From assembly GCA_021295155.1 (NCBI GenBank), contig JAJTJC010000033.1, forward strand, positions 1-64,000: a DNA stretch of 64,000 bases. The letters are read 5' to 3'. Below the pieces are notes generated by a model, which did not search any database, had not been told where the DNA came from, and saw only the letters and a program-made list of their open reading frames with translations. This document shows positions 16,988 through 25,719 of this stretch, one piece after another; position 1 is the stretch's first letter, and every line of letters starts with the position of its first letter. This stretch comes from Flavobacteriaceae bacterium D16. Lineage in GTDB: Bacteria; Bacteroidota; Bacteroidia; Flavobacteriales; Flavobacteriaceae. Made by a program: the position numbers and the translations under genes.

Positions 16988-17016
16988 TGTAACCTTAATA
17001 GCGTATTACGCGTCAT
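16988..17016 (+). promoter_or_regulatory. ECF-type autoregulated promoter for the sigma gene
   Basis: TGTAACCTT (AACC at 16991-16994), then exactly 16 nt, then CGTC at 17011-17014, 11 nt before the ATG of the sigma factor. TGTAACCTT is the inverted copy of the element at 16954-16962. Confidence 0.65.
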
Positions 17017-17025
17017 ATAAGGCAA

Positions 17026-17610
17026 ATGGGCCAACATTCAGACCAACACTTAACCCAGAGGCTTAAAGAGGGAGATAAACAAGCGTTAAGATCCCTGATT
17101 GAGCTATACAAGCATATGGTATATACGCTGGCCCTGCGTATTGTACACAATGAGGAAGATGCTGAGGAGGTTTCACAGGATACCTTCATTAAAGCATATC
17201 AGTCGATTGAAGGTTTTAAAGGAGATTCGAAGCTTTCTACCTGGCTTTACAGAATTGCTTATCACAGGAGTCTGGATTACATAAAAAAGAATAAGCGGAA
17301 GCCTCAGACGACAACTCTGGAATGGGAGGAGGTATCTAATATCCAAATGGCAGAAAAAGTATGGGACCATATGGAAGCCATGGAAAAAAGACAGGTCATC
17401 CGTCGGGCCCTGGGAAAACTGCCCGGAGAAGACGGGGTGATATTGAGCCTCTTTTATTTTGAAAGCTTATCCCTGAAAGAGATATCCGGGGTGTTAAATA
17501 TCTCGGTAAATTCCGTGAAGGTTAAATTACACAGAAGCAGAAAGCGTTTGGCTGCTCTTCTGGAAAAAATGATGGACAAACAAACAATTTCGAGCTATGC
17601 AAGCAAGTGA
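17026..17610 (+). CDS. ECF-type RNA polymerase sigma factor
   Basis: A 194-residue sigma-70 family factor with only regions 2 and 4. Region 2 holds DAEEVSQDTFIKAYQSIEGF and STWLYRIAYHRSLDYIKK; region 4 has YFESLSLKEISGVLNISVNS and VKVKLHRSRKRL, the DNA-binding helix. A short linker (about 100-125) replaces region 3. It is preceded by a promoter of the ECF type, which suggests it activates itself and the divergent DUF6249 gene. The following membrane protein gene overlaps it by 14 bp and is the candidate anti-sigma factor. Confidence 0.95.
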   Translation: MGQHSDQHLTQRLKEGDKQALRSLIELYKHMVYTLALRIVHNEEDAEEVSQDTFIKAYQSIEGFKGDSKLSTWLYRIAYHRSLDYIKKNKRKPQTTTLEWEEVSNIQMAEKVWDHMEAMEKRQVIRRALGKLPGEDGVILSLFYFESLSLKEISGVLNISVNSVKVKLHRSRKRLAALLEKMMDKQTISSYASK

Positions 17611-18016
17611 TGACAAATCATGGGAACGATTTATAGATAAGGTAATGCAGGAAGCAGAGCCTGAAAAGCTAACCGGTGATTTCACAGAAAATGTATTGGG
17701 TGCTCTGGATGCCATTGAGAATGCTCCCTTGGTCAGTGGTTATAAGGCACCAATATCGAGAATGACCTGGCTGGTGCTTGGAGTTGTTTTTGCCGGAGTA
17801 TTGGTGTGGAGCTCTTTAGGCAGCACATCGTTACAATGGGGCTGGACTTCGAGATTGAGTACATATCTTGATATTGGCAGTCTTTTCGAGGAGTTGACAC
17901 TACCTGCCCTGGAGTATACTTCCCTATACAGTATTGGACTTTTTGCCCTCTTTGTACTCCTGCAATTGGTTTATATGAAGCGTTTATTCGATCGCCGTTT
18001 CGGACTAGAGGGATGA
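17597..18016 (+). CDS. Putative anti-sigma factor, two membrane segments
   Basis: A 139-residue protein with a soluble acidic N-terminus (SWERFIDKVMQEAEPEKLTG, about 1-50), then two membrane spans (MTWLVLGVVFAGVLVW; LYSIGLFALFVLLQLVY) and a short basic end. There is no zinc HxxxCxxC motif. It overlaps the sigma gene by 14 bp, which implies coupled translation. The position and layout are those of a membrane anti-sigma factor, but the sequence gives no family assignment. It converges with the HAD-like gene with a 12-bp overlap of coding ends. Confidence 0.6.
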   Translation: MQASDDKSWERFIDKVMQEAEPEKLTGDFTENVLGALDAIENAPLVSGYKAPISRMTWLVLGVVFAGVLVWSSLGSTSLQWGWTSRLSTYLDIGSLFEELTLPALEYTSLYSIGLFALFVLLQLVYMKRLFDRRFGLEG

Positions 18017-18385
18017 TTCCAGGAACTCCTTCAATTTATCCAGATCACGAGTATTTTTATCAAACCAATAGGCCTGTATCCCAGTAGAAGCGGAACTGGC
18101 CACTGCATCCGCATTGTGTTCAAAGTAGAGCGTATCCTGGGCGTTGAGATCGAAGGCTTTCAGCAGGCATTCAAAATAATAGGGATCCGTTTTATCCGGA
18201 TGATGGTTCATCGAATACAGTGGGTAGGGTAAATTGACCATGCCAAAAGCCTGCTGTTCTTCCTCATTGGCATTGGTAACAATTATTTTAGGGTTGGGAA
18301 ACTGGTCCAGAAGCTCCTTCATAGCGGAATCTACACCATTTTTAGTTATCAGCGTATTCCAGGCGTCTACAAGTATGGTTTTCAT
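18005..18385 (-). CDS. HAD-like protein with degenerate catalytic motifs
   Basis: A short 126-residue relative of haloacid dehalogenase-type phosphatases. Motif I reads VDAWNTL: the nucleophile position D7 is kept, but the second Asp of DxDxT is Trp. Motif II is present as IVTNAN. The acidic motif IV region is YFEHNADAVASSASTGIQA rather than GDxxxD. There is no cap domain. Reduced or absent phosphatase activity is likely; binding or regulatory use is possible. It lies 12 bp from the DoxX-like gene on the same strand. Confidence 0.7.
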   Translation of the reverse strand: MKTILVDAWNTLITKNGVDSAMKELLDQFPNPKIIVTNANEEEQQAFGMVNLPYPLYSMNHHPDKTDPYYFECLLKAFDLNAQDTLYFEHNADAVASSASTGIQAYWFDKNTRDLDKLKEFLESSL

Positions 18386-18397
18386 GTGTTTTCGGGA

Positions 18398-18757
18398 TTA
18401 TAGATTGAGGTAAGCATAGGCCCAGTACATTAATAAAAATTGCAGCGGCAACCGCAAGATCAATATCCATAAGGGTATTCCAGCTGAAGCTTCTTTCCCG
18501 CTTAGCATATATACATGGACTGTTAAAAATAACACTAGCATGGCAATGATCAATATAAGCGCCGAATCCTTGACTAGGGGGAAGAAGAGTCCAATCCCCA
18601 GGAGAATCTCTACTACGCCACTTAGACTAACGAGCGTCCTGTGGCTTGGAAGAAAAGGAGGCATTACCCGCAGATACCATTTGGGCTTGACAAAGTGCCC
18701 TATACCTGCTACAATATAGAAGACCGCCATCAAGTAATAGTGCCAGGGATAATTCAT
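18398..18757 (-). CDS. DoxX-like membrane protein
   Basis: A 119-residue protein with four membrane segments (YYLMAVFYIVAGIGHFV, LVSLSGVVEILLGIGLFF, ALILIIAMLVLFLTVHVYML, PLWILILRLPLQFLLMYWAY). The HFVKPKWYLRVMPPFLP segment and GVVEILLGIGLF pattern are those of the DoxX/DoxD-like family. The role is uncertain; relatives are linked to redox or quinone metabolism. It sits upstream of the HAD-like gene with a short 12-bp gap. Confidence 0.82.
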   Translation of the reverse strand: MNYPWHYYLMAVFYIVAGIGHFVKPKWYLRVMPPFLPSHRTLVSLSGVVEILLGIGLFFPLVKDSALILIIAMLVLFLTVHVYMLSGKEASAGIPLWILILRLPLQFLLMYWAYAYLNL

Positions 18758-18770
18758 GTTTAAAGATAAA

Positions 18771-18800
18771 AAAAGGCTGCTTAGTAAAGCAGCCTTTTAA
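18771..18800 (-). terminator. Terminator after htpG
   Basis: A 12-bp stem, AAAAGGCTGCTT against AAGCAGCCTTTT, with a very short loop; the minus strand continues in T7. It lies 18 bp beyond the htpG stop. Confidence 0.85.
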
Positions 18801-18817
18801 TTTAGAATATTCGGGAT

Positions 18818-20701
18818 TTATTTGACCATTTCATAGCTACGCTGAATAAATTTGGTCAATTCCTCTCCTTTAAGCAACCCCTTGGATAATCGCGCTAAAT
18901 CCAAAGATTGACTAATAAGTCGTTCCCGCTTCTTGGCAGTTCGTGTATTGAGGATTTCGCTAACCAATGGATTATTGGCATTTACCACAAGATTGTACAT
19001 GTCTGGCATATTACCCATACCAAACATACCGCCACCTGTTTGTTGCATTTCCTTCATTCTGCGCATGAATTCGGGTTCGGTTATGATGAAGGGTGCAGCC
19101 TCGCTATCAAGGGCCTCCATTTGTACAGTAAACCCTTTATCTGCAATAACTTCCTCGATATTAGTTTTTAGTTTCTCCTTTTCCTCGTCCGTTAATTTGC
19201 TGATCTGTGTATCCTCCTTTTTGATAAGGTTATCCAGGTGGTCTGCATCTACCCTTGCAAAACTCAGGTTTTCATTACTGGTTTCCATCTTTTGCATAAG
19301 GTGACCTACGATGGGTGAGTCCATAAGGAGCACTTCATAGCCTTTGGACTTCGCCGCCTCAATGTAGCTGTGCTGAGCTTCTTTGTCTGAGGCGTAGAGA
19401 ACAACAAGTTTGTCATCCTTATCTGTTTGAAGGTCCTTGATTTTCTCCTTTAGTTCTTCAAGGGTATAGAAGTTGCCGTCCACACTAGGGTATAGTGCAA
19501 ATTTGTCGGCCTTCTCAAAGAATTTCTCCTCTGAAAGCATTCCATATTCAATAACGATTTTGATATCGTTCCACTTATTTTCAAAATCTTCCCGGTTATT
19601 TTTAAACAGGGAATTCAATTTATCGGCCACTTTACGGGTAATGTAGGACGATATTTTCTTTACCGCACTATCTGCCTGCAGGTAGGAACGTGAAACATTT
19701 AGTGGGATATCGGGTGAGTCAATAACCCCCTTAAGCATAGTGAGGAATTCCGGTACAATGCCTTCAACATTATCCGTAACAAAAACCTGATTCTGATACA
19801 GTTGGATACGATCTTTCTGTATGCTCAAGTCAGTCGTGAGCTTTGGGAAATAAAGAATTCCAGTCAGGTTAAAAGGATAGTCCACATTCAGGTGAATATG
19901 GAATAAAGGTTCTTCAAACTGAGTGGGGTATAATTCCCGGTAAAAGGACTTGTAATCCTCGTTTTCCAAATCAGCCGGTTTCTTGGTCCAGGCCGGATTG
20001 GGGTTGTTTATAATATTGTCTACTTCTTCGGTAGGAGCCGGATCTTCTGGTTTGGCGTCTTCGGGCTTGGGAAGTGTTTCTGTCCTGGTGCCAAATTTAA
20101 TAGGGATAGGCATGAATTTGTTATACTTCCTCAACAGCTCCGAGATACGGGATTCTTCCAGAAATTCGGTGTCGTTCTCTCCAATGTGCAGGATTATTTC
20201 CGTTCCATGGGTTTCTTTTTTCGCTTTCTTTATTGAGAAATTTGGAGAGCCATCACAGCTCCAATGTACAGCTGGTGCATCCTGAAAACTTTTAGTGATG
20301 ATCTCTACCTTTTCGGCTACCATAAAGGAAGAGTAAAAACCAAGACCGAAATGTCCAATGATCCCGGTATCTTTTTCCGCTTCCTTGTATTTGCCGAGGA
20401 ATTCCTCCGCACCGGAGAAAGCCACCTCATTAATATATTTCTTAACCTCTTCTTCGGTCATACCCAGACCCTGGTCAATTATATGGAGTTTCTTGCCTTT
20501 CTTATCGATCTTGATCTCAATGATGGGATCGCCATATTCTACTTTTGCCTCTCCAATAGATACCAGGTGCCTTAGCTTTAAGGTAGCGTCCGTGGCATTA
20601 GATACCAATTCCCTCAAAAAGATCTCATGATCGCTGTAAAGGAACTTTTTAATAAGAGGGAAAATATTTTCAACAGAAACATTGATTTTTCCAGTAGCCA
20701 T
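18818..20701 (-). CDS. htpG: Molecular chaperone HtpG (Hsp90)
   Basis: ATP-dependent cytosolic chaperone of 627 residues, normal for HtpG. The GHKL ATP site is clear: FLRELVSNATDA, DQGLGMTEEEV and GHFGLGFYSSFMVA. The middle domain holds LYQNQVFVTDN and SRSYLQADSAVKKIS, and the C-terminal dimerisation region ends LLKGEELTKFIQRSYEMV. An insertion rich in Pro/Glu (TLPKPEDAKPEDPAPTEE, about residues 205-225) is placed where the charged linker lies in many homologues. It has its own terminator and stands alone. Confidence 0.97.
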   Translation of the reverse strand: MATGKINVSVENIFPLIKKFLYSDHEIFLRELVSNATDATLKLRHLVSIGEAKVEYGDPIIEIKIDKKGKKLHIIDQGLGMTEEEVKKYINEVAFSGAEEFLGKYKEAEKDTGIIGHFGLGFYSSFMVAEKVEIITKSFQDAPAVHWSCDGSPNFSIKKAKKETHGTEIILHIGENDTEFLEESRISELLRKYNKFMPIPIKFGTRTETLPKPEDAKPEDPAPTEEVDNIINNPNPAWTKKPADLENEDYKSFYRELYPTQFEEPLFHIHLNVDYPFNLTGILYFPKLTTDLSIQKDRIQLYQNQVFVTDNVEGIVPEFLTMLKGVIDSPDIPLNVSRSYLQADSAVKKISSYITRKVADKLNSLFKNNREDFENKWNDIKIVIEYGMLSEEKFFEKADKFALYPSVDGNFYTLEELKEKIKDLQTDKDDKLVVLYASDKEAQHSYIEAAKSKGYEVLLMDSPIVGHLMQKMETSNENLSFARVDADHLDNLIKKEDTQISKLTDEEKEKLKTNIEEVIADKGFTVQMEALDSEAAPFIITEPEFMRRMKEMQQTGGGMFGMGNMPDMYNLVVNANNPLVSEILNTRTAKKRERLISQSLDLARLSKGLLKGEELTKFIQRSYEMVK

Positions 20702-20862
20702 ACTCTTTTGTCATTTAAAGTTAATACCTCACCATAGAGTCAAAAAAAGTACCATACTGCTCATGGGTGACAAACTGACATAGCTTTAATTGATTTTTTA
20801 AAACCCTCAAAACTTTAACAAATATTTTGTTTAATAAATATGATTTATAATTAAACAATATA

Positions 20863-20870
20863 TATATTTG
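20863..20870 (+). promoter_or_regulatory. -7 promoter box (TATATTTG) for the short leader transcript
   Basis: TATATTTG fits TAnnTTTG. Transcription should begin near 20876, 13 nt before the ATG of the 36-codon frame. Confidence 0.5.
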
Positions 20871-20888
20871 TTGTATGATTACAGGAAC

Positions 20889-20999
20889 ATGGTTGCTATG
20901 AAAAAGTTCTTGATTTTTGTAATCAGTTTGTTTATTAATTGGTTAGGTTGTTTGAAAAGCGTGCTTTCCCCCGAAAGTGCGCTTTTTCTTAGATTCTAA
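20889..20999 (+). CDS. Possible 36-codon leader peptide or small membrane protein
   Basis: The frame reads MVAMKKFLIFVISLFIN, then a polar end; it looks like a short signal or membrane peptide. The intrinsic terminator hairpin at 20955-20990 lies within its last third, and the stop codon is after the hairpin. Translation through this part would melt the terminator. It may be a leader peptide, or the RNA may be non-coding and the frame accidental. Confidence 0.35.
   Translation: MVAMKKFLIFVISLFINWLGCLKSVLSPESALFLRF
20955..20990 (+). terminator. 14-bp stem intrinsic terminator or attenuator upstream of the TetR gene
   Basis: AAAAGCGTGCTTTC pairs with GAAAGTGCGCTTTT over 14 pairs (two G.U) around a CCCC loop, followed by T-rich sequence. 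No conventional gene ends here, so it terminates a short RNA starting near 20876 or controls read-through into the TetR/UbiB operon. Confidence 0.7.
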
Positions 21000-21058
21000 T
21001 CGATTATGTAAAAGCAAAACTCAGTTTAAAAGATTACTTTAAATATTAAACATTTAAT

Positions 21059-21718
21059 ATGCCAGCAAAGAAGAAAGCAACAAAACCTGGAAAAGACACT
21101 ATAGTAAAAAAGTACATGGAATATGTGCTGGAAGAAGGGCATGTTCCGAGTTCTGTTTACGCATTTACAAAGGCTATTAAAATCGATGAATCTGACTTTT
21201 ATCAGCACTTTGGATCATTAAAGGGTATACAGATAGGGGTGTGGAATGCATTTTTCGAAAATACGATGCATCTTCTGCAAAAGAATGATGAGTTTTTAGA
21301 ATATGGGAATCGGGAAAAGATGCTTTCTTTCTTCTTCACCTTTTTCGAACTACTGGCACTCAACAGGAGTTATGTGTTGTTTACGCTTAGTGAACAGAGT
21401 AATATGCTGAAGGGTTTAGACCAGCTTAAGGGCTTACGCAAACACATGCTGGATTTTGCCGTAGAACTTATTGATGATGGAAATGCGGATAAACAATTGC
21501 GTATCACCCAGCATAATCCCAAGGTTTTTTCTGAAGGAGCCTGGTTACAAACCCTGTTTTTATTAAAATTCTGGATGGAGGACGACTCTGCAGGTTTTGA
21601 AAAAACAGATATGGCCATTGAAAAATCAGTGAATACCATATTTGACGTTTTTGACAATACTCCGCTGGAAAGTATCATTGATTTTGGCAAATTCCTCTTT
21701 AAAGAAAACTTTGCTTAA
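21059..21718 (+). CDS. TetR-family transcriptional regulator
   Basis: A 219-residue regulator. The N-terminal DNA-binding part is KKYMEYVLEEGHVPSSVYAF with helix-turn-helix KIDESDFYQHFGSLKGIQ, the TetR signature Y-x-H-F. The C-terminal part is all-helical and resembles the TetR domains found beside UbiB-type kinases in Bacteroidota. The ligand is unknown. The UbiB-like gene starts 12 bp downstream, so both are in one operon, and the regulator may control it together with lipid or quinone genes elsewhere. Confidence 0.88.
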   Translation: MPAKKKATKPGKDTIVKKYMEYVLEEGHVPSSVYAFTKAIKIDESDFYQHFGSLKGIQIGVWNAFFENTMHLLQKNDEFLEYGNREKMLSFFFTFFELLALNRSYVLFTLSEQSNMLKGLDQLKGLRKHMLDFAVELIDDGNADKQLRITQHNPKVFSEGAWLQTLFLLKFWMEDDSAGFEKTDMAIEKSVNTIFDVFDNTPLESIIDFGKFLFKENFA

Positions 21719-21730
21719 AAACCACTGCCA

Positions 21731-23038
21731 TTGAAAACCCTTGATAAAATCCCAACTTCTAAAGTAGAACGAGCTGGTAAACTGGTTAAAACCGGTGTTA
21801 AAGTCGGGGGCAATTACGTAAAATACTACGGAAAAAAACTGGTCAATCCGGAACTCAGCAAGGAAAAGTTAAATGAGGACAATGCTCAGGACATTTACGA
21901 TGGCCTGAAAAGCCTCAAGGGTAGCGCCTTGAAGGTTGCTCAAATGTTGAGCATGGAAAAAAATTTGCTACCCAGGGCCTATGTAGATAAATTTTCCCTG
22001 TCGCAGTTTTCGGTTCCTCCACTATCTGCACCTCTGGTGCGCAAAACGTTCCGAAAATATTTCGGTCAATATCCTGAAACCTTATTTGATAGTTTTGAAA
22101 AAGACAGCATCAATGCGGCCAGTATTGGGCAGGTGCATCGGGCTACCAAGGGTGGAAAATCCCTGGCTGTAAAAATACAGTATCCAGGGGTTGCCGACAG
22201 TATCAGCAGCGATTTGGCCCTAGTTAAGCCCATAGCCATTCGCATGTTCAACCTAAAGGGTAAGGATTCTGAAAAGTATTTTAAAGAGGTAGAACATAAA
22301 CTGCTGGAGGAAACCAATTATCTGATGGAGTTTCAGCAGAGTAAAGAACTTACGGAAGCGTGTTCCATGATTCCAAATATTGAGTTTCCGAAATACTATC
22401 AGGAGCTTTCCAGTGAGCGTATTCTTACTATGGACTGGATGGAAGGGATGCACCTAAGTGATTTTACACGGAAACCCTTCGATGAAGAATTGGGCAACAG
22501 CCTGGGTCAGACCCTTTGGGACTTTTATATGTATCAGATGCACGGATTGCGGAAAGTTCACGCCGATCCTCATCCCGGTAATTTCCTGGTAAGCGAACAG
22601 GGCAATCTAATCGCTATCGATTTTGGCTGTGTGAAGGAAGTCCCGGATGAGTTTTATGTGCCCTATTTCGAATTGGCTCAGAAAGATAATATCGAAAATG
22701 AAACAGTTTTTATTGAGAAACTCGTTGAATTGGAAATCCTGACCCCGGATGATACGCCTCAGGAACGCATATTCTTTACCGAGCTGTTCAGGGAAATGCT
22801 TACCCTGTTTACAGAACCGTTCCAATCCGAGACTTTTGATTTTAGTTCTCATGATTTCTGGGGAAGAATTGCCGAACTAAGCCAGCGTTACGCCAAAGAC
22901 GAACATATAAGAAAAATGAACGGGAACCGAGGCTCCCGTCATTTTCTGTATATCAACCGAACTTTCTTTGGCCTTTACAACCTGCTCCATGATCTCAAAG
23001 CCAGGGTTGAGGTAAATGCCTTCAGAAAGTATCTTTAG
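21731..23038 (+). CDS. ABC1/AarF/UbiB family atypical kinase
   Basis: An atypical protein kinase-like ATPase of 435 residues, of the family tied to quinone synthesis and lipid homeostasis. The KxGQ-like helix region reads LKGSALKVAQMLSME, the Ala-rich P-loop INAASIGQVHRA, the lysine is in LAVKIQYPG, the catalytic loop is HADPHPGNFL and the metal motif IDFGCVKEV. The start is TTG: no in-frame ATG lies after the TetR stop, and the first internal Met comes at about residue 68, inside the conserved helix. It follows the TetR gene in an operon. Confidence 0.9.
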   Translation: MKTLDKIPTSKVERAGKLVKTGVKVGGNYVKYYGKKLVNPELSKEKLNEDNAQDIYDGLKSLKGSALKVAQMLSMEKNLLPRAYVDKFSLSQFSVPPLSAPLVRKTFRKYFGQYPETLFDSFEKDSINAASIGQVHRATKGGKSLAVKIQYPGVADSISSDLALVKPIAIRMFNLKGKDSEKYFKEVEHKLLEETNYLMEFQQSKELTEACSMIPNIEFPKYYQELSSERILTMDWMEGMHLSDFTRKPFDEELGNSLGQTLWDFYMYQMHGLRKVHADPHPGNFLVSEQGNLIAIDFGCVKEVPDEFYVPYFELAQKDNIENETVFIEKLVELEILTPDDTPQERIFFTELFREMLTLFTEPFQSETFDFSSHDFWGRIAELSQRYAKDEHIRKMNGNRGSRHFLYINRTFFGLYNLLHDLKARVEVNAFRKYL

Positions 23039-23048
23039 GAATACGTTT

Positions 23049-25487
23049 TTATTTCATATTCTGTTCGGTATTCGTATCCTTATTCTTGACATATTTTTCA
23101 AGCCATTGGTCCTGTTCCCATAACATATGGAGAATACTTTCCTTGGCACGGTAACCATGACTTTCTTTTGGTAGCATTACCAGCCTAACTGTAGCGCCCA
23201 GTCCTTTAAGCGCATTGAAGTAACGTTCACTTTGCATCGGGTATGTACCTGAATTATTGTCTGCCTTACCATGTAAAAGTAACAGCGGTGTTTTCATCTT
23301 GTCTGCATGCATAAAGGGCGACATGGTGTAGTATACCTCAGGGGCCTCCCAGTAATTGCGTTCCTCGCTTTGGAATCCAAAAGGAGTAAGTGTACGGTTA
23401 TAGGCTCCGCTTCGCGCAATCCCGGCAGCAAATAGATCTGAATGAGAAAGCAGGTTGGCTACCATAAAGGCGCCATAACTATGACCTCCAACGGCCACTC
23501 GCTCGCGGTCTATATACCCTAAATTATCAACAGCATCTATCGCAGCTTTTGCATTGGCAACTAACTGAGATCTAAAACTGTCATTAGGCTCTTCTTCCTT
23601 CTCCCCGATAATGGGAAAAGCTGCATTGGCCAATACTACATATCCCCTGGCTACCCAAAAGATCGGAGACCCCGATGAAGGGTATGTAAATTGATTGGGA
23701 TTCTGCGTGCTTTGAGAAGCACTGTTCTTATCCTTGTACTCACGCGGATATGCCCAGAGAATCATTGGCATCTTCTTTTTCTCATCTTTGTTATACCCCA
23801 CAGGTAAATACAGAGTTCCTGAAAGTTCCAGTCCATCTTCGCGGGTATAGGTGATCACTTCTTTGTGAACATCCGCCAGGCTCTGGAAGGGGTTGTCAAA
23901 ATAGGTGAGTTGCTCCGGACCTTTTCTTTTTATAAGGCTTTTATAGTAGTAGTTGGGATACTCACTTTTTGATTCAATGCGGACAAGCAATTGGTCCTCA
24001 TTGATATCATAATCTATTAGCGTCTCTTTTTTGCCAGGGATATTCGAGCTATATAAACGCGTTTTTTTAAGCGATTTAAGATTAATCCGGTCCACAAAAG
24101 GAAATTGCCCTTTTTCGGTAAATCCATCTCCCATAAGGTAGGCATTACCTTTTCTGTCCATGGCCAGACTGCTCCAGCCGTATTTATTCCTTTGGGTGGC
24201 AAAATCCCCGGGATCGCTGTATACATCCTGATAATTCCTATCTGAAATGATAACTGCACTCTCTGACGCATCAGAAGGATTGAACAGATAGGTTTTGGTA
24301 TTTCGGTTATTCCACCAGCGGTCATAAGCCACAGCAAGCTGGTCTGATCCCCACTGAATACCTGCAAAACGATTCCTGGTTTTCAGCATGCTTTGCCCTT
24401 CTCCCTGAAAAGGGGCTTCCCATTCAAAAACTTCATCCCTGTAATCTACCTTAACTGCGGGATCGCCACCATCAAGTGCTTTTACATAGATAAGAGAAGC
24501 GGGTTTGTCGGCTCGCCAACTTATATTCCGCATTCCTGACCATACGGCCATTCGTCCTTTGGGCAGATCTTCAACCAATGGGGTTTCGAGCAGCGTCTTA
24601 ACGAAAGTACCATCTTTGGAATAAACATTAGTTTTGGAAGGGAACCGATAATAAGGTACCAGATAGGAAAAGGGCTTGTCAAGGGTAACTACCATAACGT
24701 ATTCCCCATCAGGAGAAAAGTTTACAGAACGATACATGTCTGATTCTTTCCACAAGTTCATCTTTCCATCAAGTGTTACCTGATACAATGCAGATCTGGC
24801 CAATTGTTCGAAGTTGAATTCGTCATCAGGGTTCTTCAACAAGTCCTGATAAGTTCTATTTTGTGCCCTTTTACCTTCATTACTGGAAATAGTTGGCCCG
24901 GAGGGAACCATTACCGCGGCATCTAATAATTCAGCCTGGTCTTCAGGAACCATTTTTACCAATACAGACTTTCCGTCCTTAAACCAATTGATGACATCCC
25001 TTAAATTGGCGTTTAGTCCTGGTCCAGTTAATCGGCGAACTTCTGCCTTGGCCATATCCAATACCCAGAGCTCAACCCCTTGAGCTGTGGTATTAGTAAG
25101 GGCTATCATGGATTCATCTGGTGAGATGGAAAAATTGGCCAGTCTTGGATTATCCGGCAGTCCATTCACCTGTCTGGGTTCTTTTTCTCCTGTTTTTTTT
25201 ACTTTAACATTGTTGTAGTAAGTTGTTCGACTGCCAATATTGGTATCCGGGTTGATACGCAAGCCACCCAGGCGCAGTTCCGGTTCTGAAAGTTCAGCTA
25301 TGGTCTTGTAGCTGTCCCGATATAGCATAACCATATAGTCAGTGGTCTCCGTGATCTGTACAGCAGGAGCCATTGGAACATCCACCAGTTCAAGTATTTC
25401 TGGTGCGGGTTTTTGATAATTCAGTTTCTCCTGACCACTTGCGATTAAAGCAATGAAGAGCAAGAGACAGGTAAATACGTTTTTCAT
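23049..25487 (-). CDS. Exported S9 family prolyl oligopeptidase-like peptidase
   Basis: An 812-residue periplasmic or secreted serine peptidase with a signal peptide ending at ASGQ. The N-terminal ~550 residues form a beta-propeller, and the C-terminal 250 an alpha/beta hydrolase domain. The triad is S670 (GGHSYG), D743 (HGKADNNS) and H777 (ESHGYR). The first 60 residues and FWVARGYVVLANAAFPIIGE resemble the glutamyl endopeptidase-like S9D group. The preference for Glu is suggested by subfamily only. It is monocistronic and convergent with the UbiB-like gene. Confidence 0.92.
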   Translation of the reverse strand: MKNVFTCLLLFIALIASGQEKLNYQKPAPEILELVDVPMAPAVQITETTDYMVMLYRDSYKTIAELSEPELRLGGLRINPDTNIGSRTTYYNNVKVKKTGEKEPRQVNGLPDNPRLANFSISPDESMIALTNTTAQGVELWVLDMAKAEVRRLTGPGLNANLRDVINWFKDGKSVLVKMVPEDQAELLDAAVMVPSGPTISSNEGKRAQNRTYQDLLKNPDDEFNFEQLARSALYQVTLDGKMNLWKESDMYRSVNFSPDGEYVMVVTLDKPFSYLVPYYRFPSKTNVYSKDGTFVKTLLETPLVEDLPKGRMAVWSGMRNISWRADKPASLIYVKALDGGDPAVKVDYRDEVFEWEAPFQGEGQSMLKTRNRFAGIQWGSDQLAVAYDRWWNNRNTKTYLFNPSDASESAVIISDRNYQDVYSDPGDFATQRNKYGWSSLAMDRKGNAYLMGDGFTEKGQFPFVDRINLKSLKKTRLYSSNIPGKKETLIDYDINEDQLLVRIESKSEYPNYYYKSLIKRKGPEQLTYFDNPFQSLADVHKEVITYTREDGLELSGTLYLPVGYNKDEKKKMPMILWAYPREYKDKNSASQSTQNPNQFTYPSSGSPIFWVARGYVVLANAAFPIIGEKEEEPNDSFRSQLVANAKAAIDAVDNLGYIDRERVAVGGHSYGAFMVANLLSHSDLFAAGIARSGAYNRTLTPFGFQSEERNYWEAPEVYYTMSPFMHADKMKTPLLLLHGKADNNSGTYPMQSERYFNALKGLGATVRLVMLPKESHGYRAKESILHMLWEQDQWLEKYVKNKDTNTEQNMK

Positions 25488-25719
25488 GGTCGTGTGTTTT
25501 AGTTAAGTACTTGATGAGTATTGGCAGAAATAACCATATTTTGCCATCTAGGCAATTTAATTAATTTATTGCCGAATGTCCTGAAGTAACTCCTATTTTA
25601 TGGAATCTTTAACCAATTTTCTAGGCTATATTTCCATTTATCGGTATTTTAGTTTTTCGTTCTTTTCGTCACCTATGGAGCTGTTAAGAACCGTTTTTAA
25701 CTAACTAACAAAGCGAAAT

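Larger units (their letters stand above)
20702..21058. other. 357-bp AT-rich intergenic region
   Basis: No conventional gene. The first half (20702-20860) has nothing I can support. The second half holds a TATATTTG promoter box, a 36-codon frame and a strong terminator hairpin, described separately, followed by 60 bp of AT-rich sequence before the TetR gene. Confidence 0.7.

Noticed and set aside
25541-25555. TTGCC/GGCAA inverted repeat upstream of the S9 peptidase gene
   Set aside because: Too short, no nearby promoter box, no T-run; no evidence of function.
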